Shown: positions 1 to 12,457, counted from the first letter of the stretch. The stretch: 64,000 bases of DNA from Syngnathus acus (GCF_901709675.1 NC_051088.1:17144193-17208192), one strand, 5' to 3'. Numbers and translations: made by a program. Notes: generated from the sequence alone by a model not told the origin.

Positions 1-65
1 TGTCACATGACGAAATGCATGATTTAACGAGAGGCCAGCCCATGAAGGTGTCACGTGAGTTCAGG

Positions 66-205
66 TCAATATATATCCGAGGCAAAGGAGGGGTCGCCAT
101 CATCATCATCGTCATCGTCATCATCTTCTGCTTCGTCACTTGGGGCGGGACTAGCAAGCAGCAAGGAGCGACGCAACTTCTCCAAAACTTCAACGCTTAG
201 ACCTG
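66..205 (-). CDS. Possible last coding exon of an unidentified gene (acidic C-terminus)
   Basis: The minus strand is open through a segment reading VEVLEKLRRSLLLASPAP, then SDEAE, nine aspartates, GDPSFASDIY and a TGA stop at 66-68. The leucine- and charge-rich helix followed by an acidic tail looks like the end of a real protein. The plus-strand reading of the same bases is a poly-serine shadow of the GAT/GAC repeat. A candidate acceptor (AG before GTCTAAGC) lies near 205, but I could not fix its phase. I do not recognise the protein. It may belong with the open segment at 430-622. Confidence 0.3.
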
Positions 206-429
206 TTTGTCCTCCGTCCACGAAATTTACACACCTCTAAAGGTAGGCCATAAAATATTAATAAAGTTACACCTCCCTGCGAGGGTTTCCTGCTAAATAT
301 CTTGTTTTCCGATTTTACATGAACGCTACGCCCTAATCTTGCCAATTTGTTAAAAAGCTTCCAAGTTGTTGCTAAACACATACGACACGCTCCGTCCCAC
401 ACGTCGTCGACTAATTGACACGGCAAACT

Positions 430-622
430 CTAGAAGAAATTCAATAAGGCTACTAACTGGCTTGATTCGATGTCATTTAGACGCTGGACAAAGCTTGCTT
501 TGTCCTCGTCGGCATTGGTGGTAGTAGTTAACGGTTCGAGGCAGAACTGAATTCCTCCCCCGCCAGGCGAGGTTCTGCTCGGGTCACTTTGCTTGAATGT
601 CAAGGGTCCATCCAGAGTTGAG
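430..622 (-). CDS. Possible exon of the same unidentified minus-strand gene
   Basis: The minus strand reads STLDGPLTFKQSDPSRTSPG, GGGIQFCLEPLTTTTN, ADEDKASFVQRLNDIES, SQLVALLNFF and then TAG at 430-432. The composition is protein-like. A TAG acceptor (AATAATAG) ends just above 622. No in-frame ATG is present, so any start lies in another exon. Either this is a terminal exon, or a weak GTAGCC donor before the stop splices to the acidic exon at 66-205. No family is recognised. The segment lies just upstream of cd63 on the opposite strand. Confidence 0.3.
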
Positions 623-875
623 CTATTATTAGTGACTTAAGAACTTTTGTTAAAGCGAGTTCTTTTAAAAATGGATCTGTAGATTTTGCTTGATCTTATC
701 CAAACTAAAATATTCTGTCAGCACGGTTGGGGAAATGACTCAGATGTTCTTCTCGTTTGGGAAGCAGCTGCTGCTAACACACTTTTTTTTCTCACACACT
801 TTTAGCATCATAGGGGAAATAAATGATTTGTTTTCTGCCTTCCTTGTTGATCCAGGAAGCCGATCCTCTTCAACC

Positions 876-3800
876 ATGACTCTCGAGGGCGGAATGAAAT
901 GCGTCAAGTACTTGCTCTTCTTCTTCAACTTCATCTTCTGGGTGAGTCTCTGCTGTTTTCCACTAACTACAGCTCGGGAATGAAAAAAGGAAACTGGAGT
1001 TGTTCCCATTTTCCATCATGTGAAATCGATCGCGCGTGCGTAATTTACTGTTTGGATTGATGGATTAAAAAATAAAAAACAAATCCCCTAAATTGCACTG
1101 AACAAACCGTTAACTTCCTGTGTATGGCGCAATAACAAGCAGGATAATTGAAACAAAAAACACTTTGGCTGGTGTCTTTGGACAAGTGTTAAATAAATCT
1201 GTATAATTTCTTTATCCATGATATTGCTAGCATTGACTCCAATGTCACTAGGGATTGGCATTAATCAATATTACAAGTCTTAACTGTATTGCTTATCGGT
1301 CCTTGTCTTGTAACTAAAACATTATTGTGAAATAAAAAAAAGAACAAATCACGATGACACTTTTAAACATTATATAAACAAATATTTTAGTGTAAGAAAA
1401 CTTGATTAGAGCAGACAGTCCGCGACATGCTCTTGGATTGCAAAAATCACTTCACCTTTGCCATTTCCCTCAATCTCGTGACAATTGTTCTTACCAATGC
1501 AAATGCATTGTAGTTTGTGCATATACCAAATTCCGCGTGACAGCAGCTGTCGATTTGAGATGTGACGTAACTGTGCAGAGTTATCAATTATTACATTTTG
1601 GTATGAAAGTCTATTAAACACTAACTGGTTAAGCATGTGGTGAGACAATTTGGGCAGGCTCTTTGCTTTTTTGCATTTGGCAAACTATTGGATAAGAACA
1701 ATGTATCGGTAGATACTTCAAATCATGTTTTTTTTCATTGTAGCATATTTTTTTTCTATAGCTGTATATTGTTTATCAAAAGGAAACAGGAGGGTTCATG
1801 TGAAAAACACTTGATCATTGTGGCAACTGCAAGAGAGCAGGAAGTTTCATAGAGCATAAAAATAACGTTATCATTGTAGCTTTTTAAAAATGTGTGAACA
1901 ACATAGAACAAACTGTTTAATTAGTCTAGTAAATAAATCAGCGCACTTATTTTGGTCTTGTGATTTAGAAAAGCCTCTTTTGCTTTGTGTATAAGATGAC
2001 ATCACCATGAACATACACTAGCACCTGACTGACCAGCTGTCTCCAAAAAGTGTGACAAATGATAAAAAAAAAAATTGGGCTCACAATTCATGTTGTGAGT
2101 TCATCTGAAAATATGTGTGTGTGTGTGTGTGTGTGTTAAGCTCTTTACAGCAAGTGCTGATGATGGAATGCGAATCTTATGACCAGATTGTAAAGTTCGC
2201 AATGGTGTCATGTGACTTTTTTTTCTTTTTCCTCCAAGTGCTTAAAGTTCAATTGTTGTTTGACAGAAAAGAGGAAGATGTCAGTGACAAAGAAGATTTT
2301 ATTCTCTTTACATAGTTACACAATGACATTGTTTGAGGTAAAAAAAAATGCTCAAATTGTGTAACATGTAAAGTAGTAAATTCTCATGTTATTTCAGTCA
2401 GTTTGTCTAAAAAAAACATTACAATTAAGTAGTACGTATGTTTTTGAGAAAGAAACCTTATGAGAATTTTACATTTTTATTAGAGATTACGAGTAACATT
2501 TCAAGAATAAAATTTCAATCGAAATATTTAGAATAAAGCTGTACAAAAAAAAAATCACAGTAAGAAAATAAATTTGCATTTTTTGTCAGGAATAAGAGTT
2601 TTATTAAGAAGAGAAAGTTCTCTTTCTGTGATAAACTAATTCTTTTGTCACCAATTAAGGTAGATATTTCATAGGAAAATGTGATCTTCACATTTTTAGA
2701 ATGCAGAAGAATTACTGTTATGATATATGTATATTAAAACATTTTCTTGTCAGTCTTCCAAAAACAATTTTAAAAATAGGTATACACACAGTTTTATAAT
2801 GAAGTGAAGTGGTAGGTTTTTTTTTTTAAATGCAATCAAAATACTAAGAGAATAATTCACTATGAATTGAAGAAAATGTTTTAGATTTAGAAAAACAGTC
2901 TTATGTTGGAAAAAATTTGTTCATATGATCAACAAGGCAAATATGAAGAAAAAGTGGAAATGTAATATTTAAGATAAAAACATTGTATTATTGTAATGCT
3001 GTTCAAATAGTGGGTGGGGCAGGTGCGGTGCGATGCCAGGGGAGGAATGTTGCATCTTTTCGTGGCCCCGCCCCTAAAGTTTACGGAGACTCAGTCTCCA
3101 ATGTCTTGGTTCGCATGAACACGCCTTCCGGGGTTAAGATGAGACGTGATGGGTGGTATTGGGATCGAGATTTACGCCCACCACTCCATGGAGAAAACTC
3201 AAATCCATGCTGTTTTTCAAGCAAGGGCTCAACATGCGGCCACCCCTCGCGCTGCACCTCGTTGTCATGGTAACGAAATCCGTTTGCTCTGTTGCTCCAG
3301 TGGGCCGAGCAATGACGTTCTAGGGTGAGTTAGGGCTGCCCCCACTAAACAGCTTCATTTGAGCAAAGTGCACTAAATTCTTCATGCTCGTCATATTTTA
3401 ACAAAAGCTTGTCAAAGACATATTAGAATAACTGTTTTAAATGATTCTATGCCTTGAAAAAAGTGGTTAAGATTTGAAGTGGACATTTAGTTGCAATGAT
3501 CCATACACAGTAATAAATCATGTCAGAGAATGAAATTATGAATGTGCTGTACATATTTCAACTTTGCGTAAACTCCTCATCCATATTTGATCCAAGTTGT
3601 CATATGCGGTTGATGTGCTTGCTGCTGTTTGCCTGTTGTGTGGCTCTTTAGTTTTCCCGAAGCACCCATTAGCTGCCTGTTTGACTCGAGTTCAAATATT
3701 TACACTGCTAGCGAACTACTCGGCAAAACGACGGGGCCTCTGACATACGCAGGCTTGGCGAGTAACGGAATAAAAGTACCGTATTTAGAATACAAAAACA

Positions 3801-4935
3801 ATGTAGTCTAGACATAACCAGAAAGTTGGAGATGTTGCAGGGCGCGACCTATGACTTGGAGAAATGTAATTGATTTTCACTTTGCTGCATGGGAACATGC
3901 TGTTGGATATTTATCATGTCACCATTGTCATGTTTGCAACATTTATGAGTTCGGGTTGGTGCATCTTGGTCGTAATCGTTTATCTCCACCTCTCTCTGGT
4001 ACAATAGGTAGTAGAGCAGTAGTTTCTTGACTTGCTTCTCACGATGTCTAAAAAAAACCTGACTTTCGCATTTGGCACGTGACACACTTTGCATTACAGA
4101 AATGCTGAATGTGGGAATATTTGCCCAAGTCAGGTGGTTCTCTGAGGTTTTTGGTTTTTTTACCCTCATTTACATAATTCCATCTGTAATATTTTGTTCT
4201 CGTGATGTTTTTTGTAGGTTGTCTCTATTATTATTATTATTATTATTTATTATTATTATTATTATTATTATTTGTAATAAAATGTGTAGCTACAAAGTCA
4301 GATTGGTATCAAAATATAAATGTAACAGCCCCAAGTATCACTTTACGGTGCTCCTGCCCAAAACAAAACTGCACGGACTGGTATAACAGACATGAATATG
4401 GTAAATAATGTGGGATGTCAGTTCCTCTCATGGTGAAGGGAAAAAAACCGCGCAGCAGTGCGTTTAAAATCTAGACTGAATTTCACAGTTTGACTTCTCG
4501 AGTGTTCAATTCACTGCTTGTGGTTATGCTGAATGTGTACCACTTCAAATATCGTAAAGTGACAAACGAATAACTGCTCTGAGATAGAAGTGATCCATTT
4601 TTCAGGATAGGAGCCGGTATTTGACTTGCGAACACCAACTTGAGACGCAAGGCCTATGTGGTGGCAGTGTACTCTTTTTAATTCACTTGACAATAAGCAG
4701 CAGTTTAGCAAATAGTACATTATAAAAGAGGCTTCAAGCTGTTTTGGGCTACTCCCAGTTCAAGTTTATTCAAAAGATACAATGTCGTGCAGCAGAGGCC
4801 AGTCAGGTTTTTGGACATCATTCTTTTCTCCCACAGTATTTGTGCGATAGTTACCTACTTTTAAAACTAAGTTTAAAATTCAGCTTTTTCCATATTTTCA
4901 ATAGAGGTCTTTCAAAGCATTTTATAAATATTTTC

Positions 4936-4984
<49 letters not shown>

Positions 4985-7900
4985 GTCTCGTACACCCTTT
5001 AGGATACTTTTCAGTATGAACCGATTTCCCAGCATCGAGTGAGCCAATTCCAATTGATTCAACATTTTCCCATCACAATGTGTGTGAAAGATCTTATGAG
5101 TCGAGCACTGACGCACGAGTGTCTGACTGTGTCCACTGGGGGAAGTGGCAACCGCAGACTATTGCAACTTCCTTCCATCTGTTTGGTATCCTTTTGCTAA
5201 CTCATCACGCCCGACTGATGTGCGATTAGCAAAGTACTCGTGTGTAACAGGGCAAGTGAGAAATTCTGTCAAAACAGCAAATATACAGAGGAATCAAAGT
5301 CCTTTTTTTTTTTGTCCTGAACCCCTGTGCTGCCTTTTTATTTACAGTTATGTGGCCTGGCAATGATTGTGGTGGGAGTCCTGGTTCAGGTGTCCTTACA
5401 TCAAACCGTCAAGATCAGTGACGTGTCGGCTTCAGCAGCGCCCATCGTCATCATCGCCGTCGGTGTGATCATTTTCTTCATCTCCTTCTTCGGCTGCTGC
5501 GGCGCCTGGAAGGAGAACTACTGCATGGTCACCTTGGTAACTTTGCCGGATAGTTAGCATTTAGCACCAAATGACAAAAACTCTCTCGTCGTGTTTCATT
5601 GGGGTTTTTTTTTCATGTTTTTATTTCTCTCCTTTTAGTTTTCCATCCTTCTGTCATTGGTCATCCTTGTTCAGATTGCGGCGGCGATCACCGGTTACAT
5701 CTTCAGAAACAAAGTGAGCCAGTTTGCCCACTCTCTGTATATATATATATATATATATTGAAGCTTCTTTCCAAATCTAAAAATGAAAATGTGTCTTTAT
5801 GCAACAATATTGCTAAAGAAATCATGGAGTTGCGCAAGAATGCATTGTGTGAAAGCCGGCTACCTTGAGCAAGCAAACCTGGCTGGCTATTGAACATTCA
5901 TTTCAACTCTTAAGCAATCAGTGAAGCCCAGCGAAACAGTTAATCAGTTGTTATTTTGTCTTTGTTACTTCATTTCTGGCTTCTCACGGCGACATCCAGC
6001 AGGAATTTACCCATTTCTAGGCCGGTGAGGAAACAGTTACTCAGGTTATCTTATCCCCAGATGACCATTGAATGGATTTAAAATTGCAAGTCTGTCAAAA
6101 TGTTATTTTCCTAGGCTCCATTTTAAGCAAGTTGGAATGAGTTTTTACCTGACCTATGCTAGCGCAATGCAACATTGTATGGAAAAAAACAAATTGAGCA
6201 TGTCTTCTTGTATCACATGACAACAAATTTTTGACATCTTCTTGTATGTGACCTCGAAATGCTGTTGCCATCTGAGACTGAGTACGATCTACAATTTTTG
6301 TTCTTGGCACCCAGCTTTACATTGTACTTCCGGATGTTTGTTTTTATGTGCCCCATGATTGGCTGGTTTCAGGTTGTAGCCCGCCGCTTGCTCAAAGTCA
6401 GCTAAAGTGGCATTTTGTCTCCCAACAAAGGTGTCTGATGTAGTCCAGGACAGTCTGGCGGATATGATCAAACGTTACAGCAACAGCTCGGCTGAATTCA
6501 AAGCCAGCGTGGACGGTCTTCAGGCGGACGTGAGTGGCATTTATTGATTTAAACACTGACTACACCCTGACATAGCAGCGCCGCATCCTGGGGTGTTGCC
6601 GCTGCATTGTTTACCTGCCTGTGCATCGTTCATCGATGACCTCCTTTGTGCTTTCAGTTGAAGTGCTGCGGCATCAACGGCTCCTCCGACTGGCGAAACT
6701 TCCAGCCCGACGGCATCTCTGTGCCCGACTCGTGCTGTGTGAACATGTCTGCCAATTGCGGCATTGGCACCATGATGGACCCTGCTAAAGTGCACCAAGA
6801 GGTAAAGGTCAAAAGTAACAATTGGAGTATTCTTTGTACGTAAATAATTATATAATGTATATGAATATTTTCAGATGCTGGAAATTAGTAAAATAATCCT
6901 GTAAATGTTTTTAAAATAGTTTTATTAGGGTTGGGTGATGTGCATGTTTTTTTTTCCCATCCCACCTGAACGTGGGAATTTCACAATGTACAAAGCAACT
7001 TTTGATAAAGGTTTTTCTCCATGAAGTCCTCTCCCCACTCTCCAGGTACTCTAGCTTCCTCCGATATTCTAAAAACATTTAACAGAATAATAGTTTCGTG
7101 TTGAGCTAAATAAGCCCTGATTTCACACAATTATTGACTAAATCGAAATGATGCAAGTGCCGTTGCTTACCTGTTCAGCAACAGCACACAACAGGAACAT
7201 GTTAATTTTGAGTGGGTGTGGGTATCTGTACTGTAGTAAAAAGCCATGCACGCACGTGAGCCTCTACCACTAGGCTATGATATACATTCATTAAACCTTT
7301 TTTGACCATTTCCCATTTGAATCAATATGCCCATGAGGCGCTTTGTAGTCAAGCAAATACAGTAGAGTACTGCCTAACCTTCCTCTCTGATTTCCCTAAA
7401 GGGTTGTCATGACGCACTTGAGAAGTTCCTGAAGAAAAATATCCTGTGGGTGATCATTGCCGCTCTTGTTCTGGCTTTAATTGAGGTACGTATGTATTCT
7501 ATGAAGCAGGGGTGTCCAAACGTCAGCTCAGAAGCCTTTTCTATTATAGATTCTGTGCATAATATGCATGCCCCGCCCCCTCTAAAAAAGATCCCAAATC
7601 GAGGGCGGCATTATACACAGAGGCCAGACCTCAGACTTAAAACTTCAAGCGGAATAAAATAGTAATAAAAGTAATATTCTATACACAAGTAGCTCAATAA
7701 ATATTTTCTACCCAACATAAGCGTGATGTGTGAAGTTAGTAGATGAGAGCGTGGAATAGGATTGAAGTCCCCAATGACCAGTGATATGGCGCTAGATGGT
7801 AAAATTGGAATCTATAATTGCTCTACGCGCATCTTTACCTGCACTGGTTGAGGACGTTACTGTGATTAAACTGCTTGCATCCTTTCCTTTTTCGATGTGG

Positions 7901-8185
7901 CCTTTGGAAGAAAACGTTTGGACACCTGTGATGGAAAGCGAAGAATGATTTCTGAAAGGGACACATCAACAATGGATATGCAAACATTGACTCATAACTA
8001 GTCGAAATTCAAACATTGACTCGCAACTAGTCACGTGCTGCACATCCTGTTGCCGGGCGGCGTTTGAAAAGCTTGGCATGTTCAAATGACTTAGTATTGT
8101 CTGGTCTTTTCCCTTGTAGGTGATGGGCGTCGTGTTTGCCTGCGTGTTGATGCGAGGCATTCGGAGTGGCTATGAAGTCATGTGA
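876..8185 (+). CDS. cd63: CD63 tetraspanin (7 coding exons)
   Basis: Four-pass membrane protein of late endosomes, lysosomes and exosomes that organises integrins and sorts cargo. Coding exons are 876-941, 5348-5536, 5639-5713, 6431-6529, 6658-6801, 7402-7485 and 8120-8185. All junctions are phase 0 with AG/GT borders. The sum is 240 aa, against 238 in human CD63. The start is MTLEGGMKCVKYLL, matching the CD63 N-terminus (EGGMKCVK). TM1 spans exons 1-2 and TM2 ends with GCCGAWKENYC. TM3 is in exon 3. The large extracellular loop (exons 4-6) has the KCCG and PDSCC motifs and six cysteines, with N-glycosylation sites NSS, NGS and NMS. TM4 spans exons 6-7. The C-terminus SGYEVM holds the tyrosine lysosomal sorting signal GYEVM that identifies CD63 among tetraspanins. 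A 5' UTR part of exon 1 probably begins at the acceptor at 856. Confidence 0.95.
4226..4273. repeat. (ATT)n microsatellite
   Basis: About 15 uninterrupted or nearly uninterrupted TTA/ATT units inside cd63 intron 1. Confidence 0.9.
4939..4983. repeat. Poly(T) run of 45
   Basis: A continuous T homopolymer in cd63 intron 1. It could be the poly(A) tail of an insertion on the minus strand, but no recognisable SINE or processed gene body sits on either side. Confidence 0.85.
7981..8032. repeat. Short direct duplication in cd63 intron 6
   Basis: The unit CAAACATTGACTC followed by AACTAGTC occurs twice, at 7981-8003 and about 8010-8032, with one mismatch and a six-base spacer. It is 90-140 bases upstream of the last cd63 exon. 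Confidence 0.7.
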
Positions 8186-8401
8186 GTGACTCATGTGGAA
8201 GATCGCTTCACTTTCCTTTTTGTAGTGCCCAGAACAATCTTGCAGCCCTTTTAGTGGTTACGTGTTGCATACGTAGGCATGCAACATCCATTCGACAACA
8301 CTGTCCACTATTTCTTGATGCTTGACGATTTTGAATATATATGCTGTTATGTTAGAATTTGTGAAGTTTTGTTTTTAAAGCTCGTTGGTTCCCGGTTTGT
8401 T

Positions 8402-8452
8402 TTTATTAAAGAACCTTTCCATCCAAATTGGTTTGAAGAGTAAACATTTATT
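8402..8452. terminator. Convergent poly(A) signals of cd63 (+) and letmd1 (-)
   Basis: TTTATTAAA at 8402-8410 reads ATTAAA on the plus strand (8405-8410, cd63) and AATAAA on the minus strand (8402-8407, letmd1). A second minus-strand AATAAA lies at 8447-8452. The cd63 stop is at 8183-8185 and the letmd1 stop at 9202-9204, so both 3' UTRs would end in this short interval. Use of these signals is inferred. Confidence 0.5.
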
Positions 8453-9201
8453 TTTTTGGGGGGACACAATATGGCACAGCAACACATCACTGAACAAGAG
8501 TAAATGATAGAACAAAATAATCCCGACAATGTATTTGAAATGTAAGCAGTCAGTTATTGCCAAAGGCACAGTAATTAGATAAAGACTTGTTTCTAAATTT
8601 TAATAAGTAAACTCTAAAGTGCCATAACACAGCAGTTTGCTTCACTGCAGGCCAAACAGTGGTTACATTTTTACCACAACCATGCAACAAATTAGTTTTT
8701 TTTTTTTTGTTTAGTCTGCTTTTGATTCGACAGCATTCTTTTTACAATTATATTTTGCTAGCTTTCACTTTTAATACAAATGTTTAAAAAAAGAACTGAG
8801 GTAAAACACAAGAAAATGCAACACATGCTGACAATTGCAAACGGAATGTTTTTTGACAACAATATCCAACTTAAATTTATGACGTTTTACCTTTTAAGTA
8901 AACTGAGTTTTTGATGTTATGAAATCAGTGATGCGTTTCCAGTGATAGGCTGAGTGAAATGTGTAAACTGCCCTCCAGTCAGATCGACTCTTAACACTGA
9001 GATACTGCAGTGCATACTATGTGGGAGCTTTCAAGTGAGCTCATCAATTTTAGTTTTTTTTTTTTTTTTTTTTTTAAAGCTCTAAATCTGTTAATCATGC
9101 CATCAAACAATATTTTGAAATCAGTTTCCCTATCAGGAAAGCAACAAATGCTGTCAACTGGTGAGAAGTCCCTCAAAGCAGTGGGACTGTGCGGGTTCCC
9201 A
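8453..9201 (-). other. letmd1 3' UTR
   Basis: AT-rich non-coding sequence downstream of the letmd1 stop, including a T run at about 9055-9075. No other gene seen. Confidence 0.5.
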
Positions 9202-11867
9202 TTAGGTACGGCTAATCCCATTCGGGAAGTTGGCGGAGAGGAACACGAGACAGTGCAAAAGGAGCGATACATCCGACTCTAGGGAGCAAAAAGATGACAA
9301 GAAAACATTTGAAAAAACTTACAAATGTTGGGAGCCGTTTGAGCAAAACATAAAAAAAAGAAAATGCATTATGGGGATTGTTACCTTTGAGTGAGGAGGA
9401 GATCTGAAGCCATTGGTACAACCACTCTCTACACTGGTTGACGGCGAGACGATCTGAGTTGAGTCCCCTCAAGTAGCAGGCCTGAAAGCGAAAGAAAGCC
9501 CGACTGTCCGTAGCGGCTCTTCGAATGTGGCACAGGTGGCCTGGCCCAAGGTCAAGGGTCGCACCTGTCTGACTTCAGAGTCGCTGAGCTGGTGCGGGCC
9601 CAGCTTGTTGAGGGCTCGGTCCAGATGGAGCAGCTCCAAGGCATGACTGGACAGCCGTCGGCCAATCAGGAAGCCGGGGAGGTGGCGTGTCAAGAAGAGC
9701 AGGGAGCTCATGTTTCTCTAAAAATGTGTTGAGAAAGCACATACAATTTTGTTATTCCACTCGAGGAGCAGAATGCAACTGAGACGGAGGTCGAGCTTTA
9801 CACATTAAGTCTCATTTACAAACCGAATTCATTAGACAATACAAACAAAATGTAACGGAAAAATAGATGACTTGGGCTACGACAAAGGAAGAGAAAACAT
9901 ACACTGGGATTATCCACTCCCACTTGCATTTCGAGAACCACTAATAAAAGACTACGGTGAGTTTTACATTTTATTTAATTTTTTTAAATTTAAATTAAAA
10001 AGTTAAATTGATAGGAGTGATAATTTTGCTTTTTGAGTGTTCTTCTCAAGGGAGACAACTAAACTTTTACCAACCTTATGAGCCACACTCATCTTGCTCA
10101 TGCCAAGCAGAGTCCCCGAGAATAGGCTCCGCACTGCAAGGATTTCGGACACTTTGGGGTTTGCTCCATTTTGCACCTGAAATTGAATGAATAAAAAAAA
10201 AAAAAAAGTATGTTTTGCTTTTAACTTTTCCGACTGCCGCAAGGCACACAAAAGGATATAGAGTGCGCAATTGTTTTTGGGGGGGGAGAGAATACCTGGA
10301 GAAAACCCGCACAGGCACGGGGAGAACATTGGATATCAGATATTTCAAGTTATGGGTTATGTACAGATTTTTCTAGGGGGAAAACTAGCATACCTGAGAG
10401 CACAGGATGTCGAGGCGACTCCTCAGCTGAGAATCTTTGACCTTGCCGCTGGCACGCTGGAGCCCTTGCAGGATGGGTCGGTGCTGACGCGCCCTGAACA
10501 TATGATACAACTGGCGGAACTCTACCTGCTGCTTCGGAGTCCAGAAATGAGGGATCAGCACCTGGCGGGGGAAAAGATACCTGGATTGGGACGGCGGATA
10601 CAATCATTCATTCAGGCAAATATTTGAAGGGCTTTCTGTCACTTGGGAGTGGGACTCACATCAAGATGAAAACCAGGTAGTTGGCAAAGGGAGGAATGGA
10701 AATCAACACCAGTGGGATGCCTTTCAACATGTTTCGGCGAAACTGCGACACACATTACGGTCATGATGGTGGCACTTTTTTGAGAAGCAACAGCTTGAAT
10801 GTACTCACCTGTCTGAGTTTCTCCATTTCCCTGTAGGACAAATTTTGGAACTTGATTCCGTTTCTTGACATCTTTGTTTTGATCATGCTAACGTCTCGAG
10901 CATCTCGGAAAAGAAGTTTGAATCCTTCATTGGGCGGATAAAAAGAATTGAATTAGGGTACACAATGGGTTGGTCGCCACCCAATCGCAGGTCACATATA
11001 AACAAACAACTAATCACGTTCACACAATTTATTCCAGATTTTTTTTAACTCTGGTGTAGCGCCATCCATCCCTAGCTAAAACATGGAATAACTATGAAAA
11101 AACAAAAACAGCTAATCTACATCAACTGCACACACTCATAGTTGCGCAAACATTAAGTTAAATGTTGGATAAGCGTTACATTATGAAAAAGACACAACAA
11201 ATATCCAGACTGGTTTGGAGCCACATTGCAAAAATAATGTAAATGTCATTCCTTGATTTTTGTCACTTGGTTAAGTTAAGTCTTGAAACGTAAATGACTT
11301 GTGCATGTGACTTAGTCTAACCTTTGGCCTTTTGACCTCACCTTCTGTAAAGGTGTGGTAGAGCAGATAAAAGCGTGGGAATCGCCTTTTGAGGAACCCC
11401 TCATATTTGGTGTTGACCCACTGCAACCTGGACGTCACATAGCGACCAAGCCCTCGTCGGACTTCAGTCGTCGAGTAATGTCTACATAATAATTCAAGAT
11501 GGGGAACAAATAACAATAAGTCGTGCAACAATACTTGGGAATAATCCATGTACAGCATTACAAAAAGAAATCCTCTTGTTCAAATAATTTAATAATAACA
11601 GAAATAATAATATGAGTATTAAATAGGGAATTGCTGCAGGATGTCAAACTCTGCACTGTCAGGGTGGAAATGTCTGTTAACAGACAGTGAAAACAAAAAT
11701 GCAGATCAAGTGATGACAACATCCGTGAACGTTCAATATTTTAAAACAAACCTGAACTGGTGACACACACAAGGGCCGGACAGTCCATTGGCAATTTGGT
11801 TTGTCCTGACGCTCCAGAGTCGAATCAAAGACAAATTGTTGGCGAGCCTTGAACAGGACAGCGCCAT
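9202..11867 (-). CDS. letmd1: LETM1 domain-containing protein 1 (9 coding exons)
   Basis: Mitochondrial inner-membrane protein related to LETM1 (human HCCR-1), linked to mitochondrial organisation and brown-fat function. Exons from 5' to 3' are 11752-11867, 11342-11481, 10809-10924, 10660-10742, 10394-10580, 10075-10176, 9565-9717, 9385-9481 and 9202-9278. Every junction agrees in phase and the total is 356 aa, against 360 in human. Landmarks matching the human protein are [29 protein letters not shown], the membrane segment [12 protein letters not shown], then [44 protein letters not shown] and WLQISSSLK. The ATG at 11867 ([19 protein letters not shown]) starts a basic, mitochondrial-type presequence and is in frame with exon 2. 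An in-frame ATG at 11933 would add 22 residues. It shares a promoter region with the pex39-like gene and converges on cd63. Confidence 0.93.
10262..10330 (-). repeat. SINE-like repeat fragment (body)
   Basis: The plus strand reads CTGGAGAAAACCCGCACAGG then CACGGGGAGAACATT. This is the complement of the conserved body of a tRNA-derived SINE widespread in teleosts (GTTCTCCCCGTGCCTGCGTG-type). It lies in letmd1 intron 5. Confidence 0.6.
10955..11030 (-). repeat. SINE-like repeat fragment (3' half)
   Basis: Contains GGTTGGTCGCCACCCAATCG and the CACATATAAACAAACAAC stretch, the complement of the 3' half of the same SINE-like family, in letmd1 intron 2. Confidence 0.55.
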
Positions 11868-12457
11868 ATCTGTATAAGACGACTTTCGCTTCGTTACCGT
11901 AATGACGGAAATGCACAATAACAACAGCCACAAAGCATGCGCGCTTCCCGTAAATTATCTTATCAATATCGCTCCATAATATTGTATTAAACGTGTTCTT
12001 TCATATGTTTGTAATTTAGTTACATCAGTCAATCGTCCTTGCTTGCAACTATTTTGTTTTTTAATATTTCCGCGATTGTGATTTTGAGCCACACCTAAAA
12101 TTGCGTCTGACTCACTTTTTCTGTCCAAATAGACCTGCCGTACTAAAGTTTTCCACGGGCTATACTGCGCATGCGTGATCTGGCCTACGGCACGCGTATT
12201 AAGACAAAAAAGACCGCTTTAAATTGTTAATGCAGTTCCATACTCTCAAACATCGTATTTAGTAAAAACATATATTTTCACTGACAAAAGGTATTGCAAG
12301 CATTTGTCACTATGTTACTTTTGAGTGTTTTTATGGCTATCGTACATAGTTTGTCCAAGTGGACTTGCCATAGTACTTCTGCTGCAGCCGGCCGGGGTTC
12401 GTATGCCGTATATATTGAAATGGACATTTTCGCACGCAATTACAGACTACTATTGCG
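11868..12457. promoter_or_regulatory. Shared head-to-head promoter of letmd1 and the pex39-like gene
   Basis: Only 590 bp separate the two start codons. NRF1-type sites are present: TGCGCATGCG at 12166-12175 and GCATGCGCGC at 11935-11944. NRF1 is a common activator of nuclear genes for mitochondrial proteins, which fits letmd1. No TATA box is obvious at a fixed position. TSSs are not determined. Confidence 0.55.

Larger units (their letters stand above)
942..5347 (+). other. cd63 intron 1
   Basis: A 4.4 kb intron with GTGAGT donor and TTTACAG acceptor. It is AT-rich with no coding exon. It holds a (TG)n tract near 2115-2136, an (ATT)n tract at 4226-4273, a run of 45 T at 4939-4983 and an isolated GC-rich patch at about 3005-3330. 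The other open frames here are short and lack coding character. Confidence 0.8.

Noticed and set aside
55-240. Plus-strand poly-serine frame at the left edge
   Set aside because: It is the reverse reading of a GAT/GAC (aspartate) repeat; the minus-strand frame is more protein-like and ends in a sensible stop.
11677-11931. Frame starting MAVVIVHF as the letmd1 N-terminus
   Set aside because: At the CAG|GTTTGT donor it is in phase 0, but exon 2 needs phase 2. The frame with MALSCSRL joins correctly and looks like a mitochondrial presequence.
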